DNA of 64,000 nt from a virus. The stretch is taken from IMG/VR virus record IMGVR_UViG_3300021365_002389, positions 60,741 through 124,740 of that record. One strand, 5' to 3'. Below, piece after piece: positions 50,047-60,083 of the stretch. Numbering within the stretch: position 1 is the first letter of the stretch; each line of letters begins with the position of its first letter. A model generated the notes under the pieces. It was not told the origin of the DNA. It worked only from the letters and a program-made list of their open reading frames with translations, and did not search any database. Both the position numbers and the translations under genes were made by a program.

Positions 50047-50779
50047 TTAATATCTCCATTTGCACAGGGTGAACCTTTTCATATGTAGTATTTCCAAAAC
50101 GCACACGGTAGAACTCTCTTCCTACATAATCGTTATCTACGAGAGACTTTCCGAGAATGATCCCACATGGGTGGTCTCTTCCGGACATGTTTTGTTTCGT
50201 GTCGCCGACAGAATTCCAATCAACATCTGGATGAAAATACCCAACACGAGGTGATACCAGCGTGCCCGGCTTAAAAGGACTGTCTTCGTCAATGATAGTA
50301 TCTAACTCTCCGTCTGCGCCTGACCAAGACTTACGCATCATGGTCATGGTCTGCCTGTGACTAAATACAGTAGAAAAAGCTGCAAAGGTCTTCAAGTTTG
50401 ATCTAAAATACCTGTTGTTGTGAATAAAAACTTTTGACGGAAGACATAACATGTTCTTTTCTGATACTTTAAATCTCTTCTTACCCTTGTCAATTGTAAA
50501 AGATATTTGCCTGTAACCGTTATCATCACGACCTTCATAGTGCAAATTTTTGCACCAGATAAATCGACCCTGGCGACAAAGCGTTTTGTTAGTGGGGTTG
50601 TGCAATACGTCTTTTAAGAACACCAGCCGACAACAAGAGGTGTCACTAATGGGCGATGGATTATATCTTCTTCTTGCAAACTCCTCATAAAAGAGATTTT
50701 GCTTAAGTCCCAAAGATGTTTTAATCGTTGTATGAGAACAATAATTATCAAACAAGTCACCCCAGGTTGGGAAGCTCAT
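50036..50779 (-). CDS. Hypothetical protein with C-terminal GTLV barrel
   Basis: A 247-residue protein: an N-terminal domain with several Cys, not recognised, and a C-terminal domain with FKPGTLVSPRVGYFH, CGIILGKSLVDND and FYRVRFGN, the small-barrel pattern in a larger protein. Confidence 0.55.
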   Translation of the reverse strand: MSFPTWGDLFDNYCSHTTIKTSLGLKQNLFYEEFARRRYNPSPISDTSCCRLVFLKDVLHNPTNKTLCRQGRFIWCKNLHYEGRDDNGYRQISFTIDKGKKRFKVSEKNMLCLPSKVFIHNNRYFRSNLKTFAAFSTVFSHRQTMTMMRKSWSGADGELDTIIDEDSPFKPGTLVSPRVGYFHPDVDWNSVGDTKQNMSGRDHPCGIILGKSLVDNDYVGREFYRVRFGNTTYEKVHPVQMEILNEV

Positions 50780-51087
50780 GTCTCTCTATCCTGTAACATG
50801 TCACAAAACCGCTCAAACGAACCGATTACAATCATCTCAGATTTGCGAAAAGAGTTACCATCAACAATAAATGTACTGAACTTTGTCCCATCAGGGAATG
50901 CTGCCTCCATTTTTGAGAGACCAGCCGAGGTAGTAAACTCGTGAGGGTGGACTGATACAACAAAACTCTCGTTGATAAGAGCATCCCTTGTATCAAAGAT
51001 GTTTTCAAAGCTTGCGTACTCTGAACCATCAGGCCGCTCTTTGATTACTTTTGTTTGTCTTTCATAAACTTCTGAAACCTTAAGCAC
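50776..51087 (-). CDS. Hypothetical protein
   Basis: A 103-residue mixed alpha/beta protein. Coupled to the next gene by a four-base overlap. Not recognised. Confidence 0.6.
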   Translation of the reverse strand: MLKVSEVYERQTKVIKERPDGSEYASFENIFDTRDALINESFVVSVHPHEFTTSAGLSKMEAAFPDGTKFSTFIVDGNSFRKSEMIVIGSFERFCDMLQDRET

Positions 51088-51298
51088 GGGACATTACCTC
51101 CATTGTATCTATTGTCCGAACAAGCCAGTCATTTCCTTTGACATGGACTTTGTGATATATATCTTCTTTATTTATTTGAGGCTCAACCATAACTGCGTAA
51201 GTTGGCTCCTCAAGTTTAATCCACTTCTTTACAGTATGATTATCGATCAGCATGATATCTGATGGCAGATAAACCAGATCACCCTTTCTGGGTTTCAT
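51080..51298 (-). CDS. Small GDLV-type barrel protein
   Basis: A 72-residue protein: MKPRKGDLVYLPSDIMLID, then YAVMVEPQI. Start ATG 51298 fits the GDLV class; the longer frame starts inside the upstream gene. Function unknown. Confidence 0.6.
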   Translation of the reverse strand: MKPRKGDLVYLPSDIMLIDNHTVKKWIKLEEPTYAVMVEPQINKEDIYHKVHVKGNDWLVRTIDTMEVMSRA

Positions 51299-51686
51299 GG
51301 TTAGCCTCCTGATCATCGGCTTCACTCACCGCCGCTATCTTGTCGAGGAAGGACTCTAGTCCCTGCATATTTTTCTTGACCTCGTTGAGCTTTTCCATGT
51401 TGTCAACGACTGGGATAGCTTGCTCAACTGGCTGGGGCAGCATTGTCTCAAACTTTGCCTTTTCAAAACTCAACATCATTTGCTGGTACTGCCTAAGTTG
51501 TCCGGCAGACATATCCACCAAGCGCAAAACTTCCGTAATTGCATCTAACACACTTCCATCTAAAACAGTGAAGTCAGACAAGAGGTCAGCAGCAGCACGA
51601 AGGTTGTGCTCTTCCGAACAGGCTAAAACTGCCATCGTGCCCTCCACCTCACCTACATCGGTCTCAAAACTAATTGTTGCTCGCAT
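51279..51686 (-). CDS. Hypothetical helical protein
   Basis: A 135-residue protein with long helices and an acidic end. It has a good Shine-Dalgarno AAGGAGG, which may be partly masked by a 5-bp hairpin AATCC/GGATT in its leader. Family unknown. Confidence 0.55.
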   Translation of the reverse strand: MRATISFETDVGEVEGTMAVLACSEEHNLRAAADLLSDFTVLDGSVLDAITEVLRLVDMSAGQLRQYQQMMLSFEKAKFETMLPQPVEQAIPVVDNMEKLNEVKKNMQGLESFLDKIAAVSEADDQEANHETQKG

Positions 51687-51738
51687 ACACTAAATCCTCC
51701 TTAACAGGATTATACATCATTGTCTGATGTTGTTTAAG

Positions 51739-52374
51739 TTATTTCTTTTTCTTTGCCGCAGCTTTCAAGCAGCGGTCTTCAAGCTTGACGTTCTCGCCAT
51801 TCACAAGGATGGTTGAAGAGGCGTAGAGACCCTTGGCGTGGTTAGCCACAACTAGACCCATCTGGTCGTGAAGCTTAGGATTACTGACCAAGTTGAAGTT
51901 TGCACGAACCTTGCACAAAGATCCGATAGGGAAGGCAGGCGGCTCAGTCGCAGCCTTGATGGCCTTCAGGGCATATTTGTTTTTGGCGAGAGCATTGAAC
52001 TGCTTTTCGGTGGGAACAAAGTCCTCATCCGTGGCAATCTTGAGAGACAGGTCACGGAAGTACATGGTTGTGGCGTAGTAGTTCGCACAAATAAGAGCAG
52101 TCTCACGGTGCTCCGCCTTGTAGGACTGAGCCCAGCGTTCCCGCTTGAGTTGTGACTCAGGAGAGTAGCGTTGCTCCATACGCTCAACGCACTCAATCTG
52201 TTTGTGACTCAACTTGCCGCCATCTTCAAACTGGCTCTTGAGAGACTCAGCAAACTTGCGGTCACCCTCTGACAGCTTCTTAGCCATCAAGGACTCGAAG
52301 CGAGCCTCGCCGTTCTGAACTTCAAGGCGCTCTGCTTTTTGAGGGCGGGCGTACATCTGGCTCCAGTAAGACAT
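51739..52374 (-). CDS. Basic helical protein with C-terminal small barrel
   Basis: A 211-residue protein. Residues 1-145 are charged helices (KAERLEVQNGEARFESLMAK). The C-terminal domain FPIGSLCKVRANFNL, MGLVVANHAKGLY fits the GDLV-type barrel, ending in a KKKK tail. It is co-transcribed from the strong promoter at 52524. GC-rich codons point to high expression. Confidence 0.6.
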   Translation of the reverse strand: MSYWSQMYARPQKAERLEVQNGEARFESLMAKKLSEGDRKFAESLKSQFEDGGKLSHKQIECVERMEQRYSPESQLKRERWAQSYKAEHRETALICANYYATTMYFRDLSLKIATDEDFVPTEKQFNALAKNKYALKAIKAATEPPAFPIGSLCKVRANFNLVSNPKLHDQMGLVVANHAKGLYASSTILVNGENVKLEDRCLKAAAKKKK

Positions 52375-52502
52375 TATTTGGAATCTCCAAGGTGAGATGA
52401 GCCACCCTTGCGGAGCAACGCAAGAAGGTTTTTATTGGGGATGACGTGTCCTAGTTTCTTCTGACCGTCATAGCACTCGTAGATCACTACCTTGTAAAAC
52501 AT
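52374..52502 (-). CDS. 42-residue small protein
   Basis: MFYKVVIYECYDGQKKLGHV, a beta-rich short protein with a conserved-looking C-terminus. ATG 52502 directly follows the GGGAGAGAG leader, and its stop overlaps the next ATG (TAATG), so it is the leader gene of the transcript. Confidence 0.6.
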   Translation of the reverse strand: MFYKVVIYECYDGQKKLGHVIPNKNLLALLRKGGSSHLGDSK

Positions 52503-52523
52503 ATCTCTCTCCCTTACATATGT

Positions 52524-52551
52524 ATAGTATCATACTTCTAAGGTAGGTCAA
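52524..52551 (-). promoter_or_regulatory. Strong sigma70-type promoter, shared module
   Basis: AACTTGACC, 16 bases, then TACTAT preceded by TGA. The leader GTAAGGGAGAGAGATATG leads to the gene at 52374-52502. Confidence 0.9.
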
Positions 52552-52559
52552 GTTTTATT

Positions 52560-52967
52560 TTATACTTTATACATTTTTATCCACGCATAACGGGAACGTG
52601 CCACCGGATAGTTATGAACCATTTCATTCTGATAGGCTTCTTGTTCTGCACGAATTCGATGGTAGGCCTTATGAGCAGCAGACCGGTATTCATAGCCACG
52701 GGTTGTTTTCTGCCCTTTCCAATCATTTTTATATTTCCAAAGCCCAACCAGATAATCAAGCAAATACAAAACGACAAACCCAATGACACCTGTTTCTAGC
52801 ATTTGTTGGAAGTGTATTGTCTCATGTCGTTTCGTAAACTCGTTTATCTTGCTTCGACTAAAAACTAAAAAGAATAGAGTGATAGCCCCGATATTAATGG
52901 GAGCTATGTGAGATAACCATACAGGAATCCTACTGTCCTCAAAGAAAAAAGGTTTCCAGTTCTTCAT
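52560..52967 (-). CDS. Membrane protein with HExxH motif
   Basis: A 135-residue protein with hydrophobic segments (INIGAITLFFLVF; IGFVVLYLLDYLVGLW) and RHETIHFQQ. A later Glu (EQEAY) may be the third zinc ligand. ATG 52967 fits upstream gene spacing. It may be a phage-type membrane metallopeptidase, but activity is not sure. Confidence 0.55.
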   Translation of the reverse strand: MKNWKPFFFEDSRIPVWLSHIAPINIGAITLFFLVFSRSKINEFTKRHETIHFQQMLETGVIGFVVLYLLDYLVGLWKYKNDWKGQKTTRGYEYRSAAHKAYHRIRAEQEAYQNEMVHNYPVARSRYAWIKMYKV

Positions 52968-52968
52968 T

Positions 52969-53103
52969 TTATTCTCCCCATTCTTCCCACATCCAGCGGG
53001 TTTCAATATGTTTCTGTAATCTCTTCTCGGTTTCTTTTAATTTGATGCGGTAATATATCGTAGGGACAGAAAATACAATCGCTCCTAACACGAAACCAGT
53101 CAT
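52969..53103 (-). CDS. 44-residue membrane micro-protein
   Basis: MTGFVLGAIVFSVPTIYYRI, a membrane helix followed by a basic helix (KLKETEKRLQKHIETRW). ATG overlaps the stop of the previous gene. Confidence 0.5.
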   Translation of the reverse strand: MTGFVLGAIVFSVPTIYYRIKLKETEKRLQKHIETRWMWEEWGE

Positions 53104-53558
53104 CTCATCATCAAATCCATGAAGTGCTTGACCCACATACCACCAGCGGCAGTGGCTATAAGCCAAATAACCTTTTGAGCACCCTGTTTCCAGTCCTGAA
53201 GTTTAGCAAACTCAATCTGAAGTGCTTCAAATTGTTCTAGCTCTTTGTCTGCGTGTTTTTTCCAGACAACTAACTCTTTGGCAAAGTCTAAAGCAGGTTT
53301 CGTTTCTTTCACATAGGCGTTACGAATTCTAGACTCTGACTCAAGTTCCTTAACTCGACTAAACAATCCCGAATCAGGTTCATAAAGGGTTTGCTTAACA
53401 CCCCTCACAGCATCCAGAACTTCTGATTGTGCTGCTTTGATGTGCTCAACATCCCCTGCCAACTTGTCAAAACCACCATTGAGCGACTTGGCACTAGTAA
53501 TCTTGTGCTCCATGCTCTCTACTTTTTGCAAAACAATTTTTAAAAGTTCGTCGCTCAT
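53100..53558 (-). CDS. Coiled-coil tail-anchored protein
   Basis: A 152-residue protein with a long heptad region (residues about 5-115), and a final hydrophobic helix VIWLIATAAGGMWVKHF. Similar layout to phage spanin- or holin-accessory proteins; the role is not known. Confidence 0.55.
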   Translation of the reverse strand: MSDELLKIVLQKVESMEHKITSAKSLNGGFDKLAGDVEHIKAAQSEVLDAVRGVKQTLYEPDSGLFSRVKELESESRIRNAYVKETKPALDFAKELVVWKKHADKELEQFEALQIEFAKLQDWKQGAQKVIWLIATAAGGMWVKHFMDLMMR

Positions 53559-53571
53559 AGGGAACCCTCAT

Positions 53572-53606
53572 ATAAAAAAAGACCAGCACAAAATATACTG
53601 GTCTTT
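53572..53606 (-). terminator. Terminator after groEL
   Basis: AAAGACCAG / CTGGTCTTT (9 bp) with an 11-base loop followed by a T-run on the minus strand. It ends the GroEL transcript. Confidence 0.88.
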
Positions 53607-53653
53607 ATGTATGAAACCGGCTGTCTTAATAAATAGTCGCTAGACTTGCATTT

Positions 53654-55397
<1,744 letters not shown>

Positions 55398-55401
<4 letters not shown>

Positions 55402-56390
55402 TGCCTTACCCTAAAACTCTTCAGTTGTTTAGCCCTAAAACTCTTCAGTTGTTTAGCCCAGCGTTGCTGCTGTTGCTCCTTGAATAGCTTTTTAAATTTC
55501 TTGGTGGCAGCTTTTTTCTTCTTCTCTAGCTCCTCAGCACGCATCCGCTGGACTTGCTCATTGGCAGCAGCAATGTGATCCGGGTCGATACCATTTAGAA
55601 TAAGAATTTCGCTCGACTTATTGACTAGTTCTCCCTCTTTGGCCTGACCACCATGCATCCCATAGGACCAACCAGTCTCAATGATCTCGTAACCCTGATA
55701 TAGGTCCCTAATATATTTGCTATCGTTATAAGAAATGATCCAATTATTCTTTTCTTTTATTGCCTTTGCGAAACCAACGTGGTCAAAACCTTTATGGGTT
55801 GAACCGTTGTCACCATAGAGGACTGGGTTGTCGATAGCATAAGGAGGGTCTGCGTATATGAATGTATCGTCATCATGTTTTGCTATGCTATCCTTGAAGT
55901 CTGCGTGCTTGACAGTTAGGAAGGGACATAGGAACTCTTTAAGTCGGTCAATACTACTTTGGGTGAACCGCTTGTCCGCAGCCTGTTGTGAGTAACCGCC
56001 GCTCGTAGTTGCCCCGCTAAATGATGAGCGATTCAAAGCATAGTACATACAGGCTCGGTATTGCTTGTAGTTCCGGTGAGTGCTGTCCATATGAGTCCAG
56101 CAATGCTTCTTTTGATATTCTTTAAACTTTAACTCAGTACAGGGATGGAATAGTGATTCAAGTGTTTCGGCCATATACTCTGGATCCTCCAGAGCATACT
56201 GCCAGAAGTTGACTAGTGGCTCGAAGATCTCATAGCCATGAACTCGTACACCTTGACTTGCGTAATGAATCTCAATGGAACCACCGCCAAAAAACGGACT
56301 GACCATTTCTGTCATGTCTTTTGGGAAATAAGGTGTGATCCATTTGAGTGCTCTAGTTTTACCACCTGGGTATCTTAAAAGAGATTTCAA
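55398..56390 (-). CDS. dam: D12-class DNA adenine methyltransferase
   Basis: A 330-residue N6-adenine methylase: RYPGGKTRALKW, SPFFGGGSIE (SAM-binding FxGxG region) and FIYADPPYAI (DPPY catalytic motif). Typical Dam is near 280 residues, so there is an extra basic tail with tandem repeats (see 55411). It likely protects phage DNA against restriction or marks it for packaging. Confidence 0.92.
55411..55458. repeat. Tandem 24-bp duplication in dam 3' end
   Basis: Two perfect 24-base copies, translated as a doubled AKQLKSFR segment. A recent slippage event in the basic C-terminal tail. Confidence 0.85.
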
Positions 56391-56402
56391 CTATCCTCAC
56401 TT

Positions 56403-58592
56403 TCATCTTTTTATATTTGCTGCCGGCAATTTAAACTTGTTAAACTTCTGAGCCGATGGTGGTTTTGGATTCCCATCTGCTCCCCCAATAGTATCATCAT
56501 CAACTGGACCTGTTAAGTCTAAAGGCGTTCTTGATCCGTCTTCTTTTATTTCTACTGCCCCACCAACAGCGTCAAGGGCTGCCTTGTTGCAATACCAAGA
56601 GCCGCATTGGGCTGAAGCGAGGGCACCTTCTTTGTCCCAGACAGCTTCCACCTGAAAGTTATCATTCATAACGTGAGTAATGGCTCTGTTTTCTGCTGGG
56701 AATATCCCAAACCTAACGCTTTGCATTGAATATGGGACTTTCGGACCATAAATATCCTTCGGCATAGAAATCTGGATGCCGGCTGCCGCATCAACGGCGG
56801 ATTGTGCTGCCGCCTCGGCTTCTTTTCTTTTGCTGAATTTCTTAGTACCGGACCTAGGACCAAACATTTTTCCTGAGACGCCTTCTCCTCGGCCTCCCTC
56901 TGCTCTTCTGAGTAGTAGAATAGGATGATAGCCTCTTCCCATCACGTTATCAATTTCTTCGTCTATTTCCTCATCAGACATATCAGTCATTGACGGATAG
57001 CCGCTAAATTGTGCTGGACCGAACACATGAACAAAACCATCCGGGACTAGAACACTTGGGTCCCCCTCTGTCTTCTCTTTTAAAGTTAAAGCAGCCCCTT
57101 CTGGAATCTGAAAAGTGGCATTAACATAGTCCAGTCCATGGTTGGCTTTTTTGGTTTGTGGATTGACCGTACCAAAGTCCTCTCCAAAAACTGCCTTAAG
57201 TTTTAGCATTCGATTTTTTATTGTTTTTGTGATCACCATTCCGTAAGGCACACTACCGGGATTCATTCTCTTTAGAACGTTCTCGCCCCCTTGTTTTTGC
57301 CATTCGTAATAACGCAGAGGGTCGCCATCCGTCTTTGCATCTCTCCTGTCGTATAATATAAAATTAGCCGCCGCTTTAGCAAAGTCATTAATCTCTTTCA
57401 TGGCTTCGCCTGGGATGTTAGAGAACCCGCCCCACTGGTTAAAGTTACTGGGTTTATTTCCGTCTTTGGCGGATAAGAAATATAAACTATTTCCGGATTT
57501 GTCTTGTAAAACAAAATCTGTTTTTGGGTCTCCAACTCGTCCCTTTGTTTTTCGCTTAGGTCCGCTTATGATATTTGCAACTCCGCTAACTGTCCCAAGA
57601 CCGTTAGGGAATTCAATCGTAACAGGTTGTCCATTGTTTTTTTCTATGGCTTCTTGAAGGGCTTGTTGAAATTCAGATAGTTGTCGTCCCTCGGCTGTGC
57701 CGCCGGCACCCATGCCCTCGCTCAGGTCCATTTTCCATGGGACATCAACCACTTTGCCATCAGCAGTTGGGAATTTAAACACCATGGATAGTCTGACTAA
57801 AAAACCTTTCTTGTATATGTCGCCCTCTTCGTCCTTAACTACTTGTATATCAGCACCATAAGCACCATCATCCAACGCCTCTCGAATCTTCTCTAGTGCC
57901 TCGTTTCTATTGGCACGATTACCAGCGTTGGTCAATCGCCACATCCTCCCAAGATTTCCCTCTTTTTCGAGGGTGGGGTTTTTAATTTTTTTTCCGTCTA
58001 TCTTCCATTCTTCGGCAGTATTATCAATCCAGCCCTTTCCGAAGTATTTTTCTAGTTCTTTGAGGGCTACTTTGCTGACATTATCGTAAAGCTCTTCCGG
58101 GCTCTTAGGATTACCTAGGCTATCTAGTTTGTCTAGTAATTCGTTGTATTCTTCAGAGCCAAAAAATTGGGCAGTCTCTTTATCGGGAACACCTAAAAAC
58201 TCAACGAGCGTATTGTCTATCAAGTTGTTAATATACTGAAGACCTTCCCCGATCTTTACTGTCATGTCGGGGAGCATCTCTTGTTGTTTTTCTATTTCCC
58301 TTATCAAAACTGGGGAGTGATGGTGTAGGTCTTCAATAACATCCGGACACCAACATGAATTAACCGCAGCCATAACATAGTGCTTAACGCTGTTTGCGTT
58401 GTCACCTTCTAAAAACATATCGCTGGAGAAAACGTCATGCTGCCGATCGTTCAGTGTCTCCCAGTCTTTATAATACATACCATTAGCCTGGAGCCTTCGA
58501 TCAAGCTCTTTTATTTTTCGTGAGAATTCATCATTGACAGCAGGACTGCCAACTAAAATCTCGATCTGATCGGGTCGAAGATCCTGATCCAT
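56403..58592 (-). CDS. Large hypothetical protein, possibly nuclease-like
   Basis: A 729-residue protein without recognised family. The segment DPKTDFVLQDKSGNSLYFLS (about residue 360) has the D-x-xDK spacing of PD-(D/E)XK-like folds and is followed by SAKDGNKPSNFNQWGG. An N-terminal helical region and a C-terminal Gly-rich domain complete it. It lies beside a tagged gene at 58598, so it may be a virion-delivered protein; that is inference. Confidence 0.45.
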   Translation of the reverse strand: MDQDLRPDQIEILVGSPAVNDEFSRKIKELDRRLQANGMYYKDWETLNDRQHDVFSSDMFLEGDNANSVKHYVMAAVNSCWCPDVIEDLHHHSPVLIREIEKQQEMLPDMTVKIGEGLQYINNLIDNTLVEFLGVPDKETAQFFGSEEYNELLDKLDSLGNPKSPEELYDNVSKVALKELEKYFGKGWIDNTAEEWKIDGKKIKNPTLEKEGNLGRMWRLTNAGNRANRNEALEKIREALDDGAYGADIQVVKDEEGDIYKKGFLVRLSMVFKFPTADGKVVDVPWKMDLSEGMGAGGTAEGRQLSEFQQALQEAIEKNNGQPVTIEFPNGLGTVSGVANIISGPKRKTKGRVGDPKTDFVLQDKSGNSLYFLSAKDGNKPSNFNQWGGFSNIPGEAMKEINDFAKAAANFILYDRRDAKTDGDPLRYYEWQKQGGENVLKRMNPGSVPYGMVITKTIKNRMLKLKAVFGEDFGTVNPQTKKANHGLDYVNATFQIPEGAALTLKEKTEGDPSVLVPDGFVHVFGPAQFSGYPSMTDMSDEEIDEEIDNVMGRGYHPILLLRRAEGGRGEGVSGKMFGPRSGTKKFSKRKEAEAAAQSAVDAAAGIQISMPKDIYGPKVPYSMQSVRFGIFPAENRAITHVMNDNFQVEAVWDKEGALASAQCGSWYCNKAALDAVGGAVEIKEDGSRTPLDLTGPVDDDTIGGADGNPKPPSAQKFNKFKLPAANIKR

Positions 58593-58597
58593 GGCTA

Positions 58598-59062
58598 CTA
58601 GAAATTCTTAAGTTCTTGCTGAATTAAATCTCGGATAGAATCCAGAGATTCCTTTTTCATGGCCTTGCCAATGGCTTTGCGGCGCTTCTTCAGATACTCG
58701 TCGCTGCTATCAGTGTCGCCATCGTTGTCAACGTCGGCATCTTCTTTGCCAACTGCGTCCATCTTTTCGTCTTTACGATTAAAGCCAGGGAATCTCTTTT
58801 TGCCAGATCCTCCGCCGCCGATGCCACCCATGCCAGAGCCTGCGCCGGGTCGTCGATAGCCACCGCTTCTGCGCTTTCTTTCTTCTTCGTCTTTAATGCG
58901 TTGCAATTGCCGGCGGCGCTCACGGGCGTCGTCGTCTCTCTCCCGATCAAGAGCATCCATGTAGCCCTCATCAGTTCTTTGCTCATCTTCAAGCAGAATC
59001 TTTTCGTATTCTTCTTTGATAATTTGCGATAACCTTGCTTTGGAAATTTTATATTGGGACAT
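58598..59062 (-). CDS. KISK-tagged charged protein
   Basis: A 154-residue protein beginning YKISKARLSQIIKEEYEKIL, the recurrent tag. The middle is a highly charged Arg/Glu/Asp helix, with a Gly-rich part (GAGSGMGGIGGGG) and an acidic tail. It may be cleaved and packaged in the virion. Confidence 0.65.
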   Translation of the reverse strand: MSQYKISKARLSQIIKEEYEKILLEDEQRTDEGYMDALDRERDDDARERRRQLQRIKDEEERKRRSGGYRRPGAGSGMGGIGGGGSGKKRFPGFNRKDEKMDAVGKEDADVDNDGDTDSSDEYLKKRRKAIGKAMKKESLDSIRDLIQQELKNF

Positions 59063-59104
59063 TATTATTTTTTCTCCTCAGAAAATAGAACTATCTATAA
59101 ATAG

Positions 59105-59779
59105 TCAGCTATCTAGGTGATTTCTTAAATCTTTCTCAGTAATGAGCGTGTAGGTAAATCCGTTGCCATAAATCTTTGCTGATTCTTTGCAGAGTTCCAT
59201 AAAATTATTATAATCTTCAATCTTTTTGAAGACCTGGCAGCCTGCGCTCCATTTATTAATTACATAAGACTGATCGTAGGGATTACTGCGATGGATGTTG
59301 ATACCAAAGTACCCCTCATCAACTATCGTGTTTATATTATTATAATCTATGATCTCGTCTTTGTTATTGTCTCGATAAACTTTAACAGGCTTGCGCTGAA
59401 CTAGTGCTTCATACTTGCCCTGGTGCTTTCCTAGTTGCCAAGTCCCTCGATATTGTCCGGGCACGAGCACCGCTGTTCCCTTGGGATTGATCGGTTTTTC
59501 AAGCCAGTGCTTCCCTGGGTCAGTTGTTACTTGATATCGGGTGCTAATCATTAATTCTTCTTCACGATACATTACCAGCAAGAAATCATCAAAAGTGTTT
59601 GTGCCTTGATTGTCTCGACGCACACCTATCAGATTTAGGTTTAGTAACTTGTCAGGAGTGTCAAAGAATTTATAATCTTTTGCTGCAAAATATGATTTTA
59701 TATTCTTAGGATTCAGAATCTCTATCAGAGCTTTTGGTGTCACTGGGAGTGTTTCCTTCTTCTGAGGTAGGTTCTTCAT
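59105..59779 (-). CDS. L,D-transpeptidase-like protein
   Basis: A 224-residue protein. GINIHRSNPYDQS, then NKWSAGCQVFKK give the His and catalytic Cys of YkuD-like L,D-transpeptidases (SxGC-x-V). It probably modifies or cleaves peptidoglycan. Start 59779 overlaps the upstream gene by about 75 bases, so an inner start is possible. Confidence 0.7.
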   Translation of the reverse strand: MKNLPQKKETLPVTPKALIEILNPKNIKSYFAAKDYKFFDTPDKLLNLNLIGVRRDNQGTNTFDDFLLVMYREEELMISTRYQVTTDPGKHWLEKPINPKGTAVLVPGQYRGTWQLGKHQGKYEALVQRKPVKVYRDNNKDEIIDYNNINTIVDEGYFGINIHRSNPYDQSYVINKWSAGCQVFKKIEDYNNFMELCKESAKIYGNGFTYTLITEKDLRNHLDS

Positions 59780-60083
59780 GAGATTTGCTACTAGATTTAA
59801 TAAGTGAGTTAACAAGATCCTGCACCTCTTTATCATTATTTCTCATCCGGTAAACTAGTTTACTACCATCCTCTGTAAACTTTAAGTCAGCCACGTCTGT
59901 CTTATAATACATTAACATTGTTAAATAGGCTTGAAGATTGAAATCAGGTTCTGTGTTTACTTTATTTCTTATCCACTGCATAACTCGTGCAGCGAAAAAG
60001 GCCTTCTCAGCATGAACTAAGTTGTCCTCGCCGTCTTTGATGTAGCCTTCTTGTTCTAAAAGCTTAAGGACGTCAAACGTCAC
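59706..60083 (-). CDS. Hypothetical acidic-tailed protein
   Basis: A 125-residue helical protein (MTFDVLKLLEQEGYIKDGED) with a Ser/Asp/Glu-rich tail. Coupled by ATGA with the zeta-like kinase gene. Family unknown; possibly an inhibitor or adaptor of that kinase, given the pairing. Confidence 0.55.
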   Translation of the reverse strand: MTFDVLKLLEQEGYIKDGEDNLVHAEKAFFAARVMQWIRNKVNTEPDFNLQAYLTMLMYYKTDVADLKFTEDGSKLVYRMRNNDKEVQDLVNSLIKSSSKSHEEPTSEEGNTPSDTKSSDRDSES

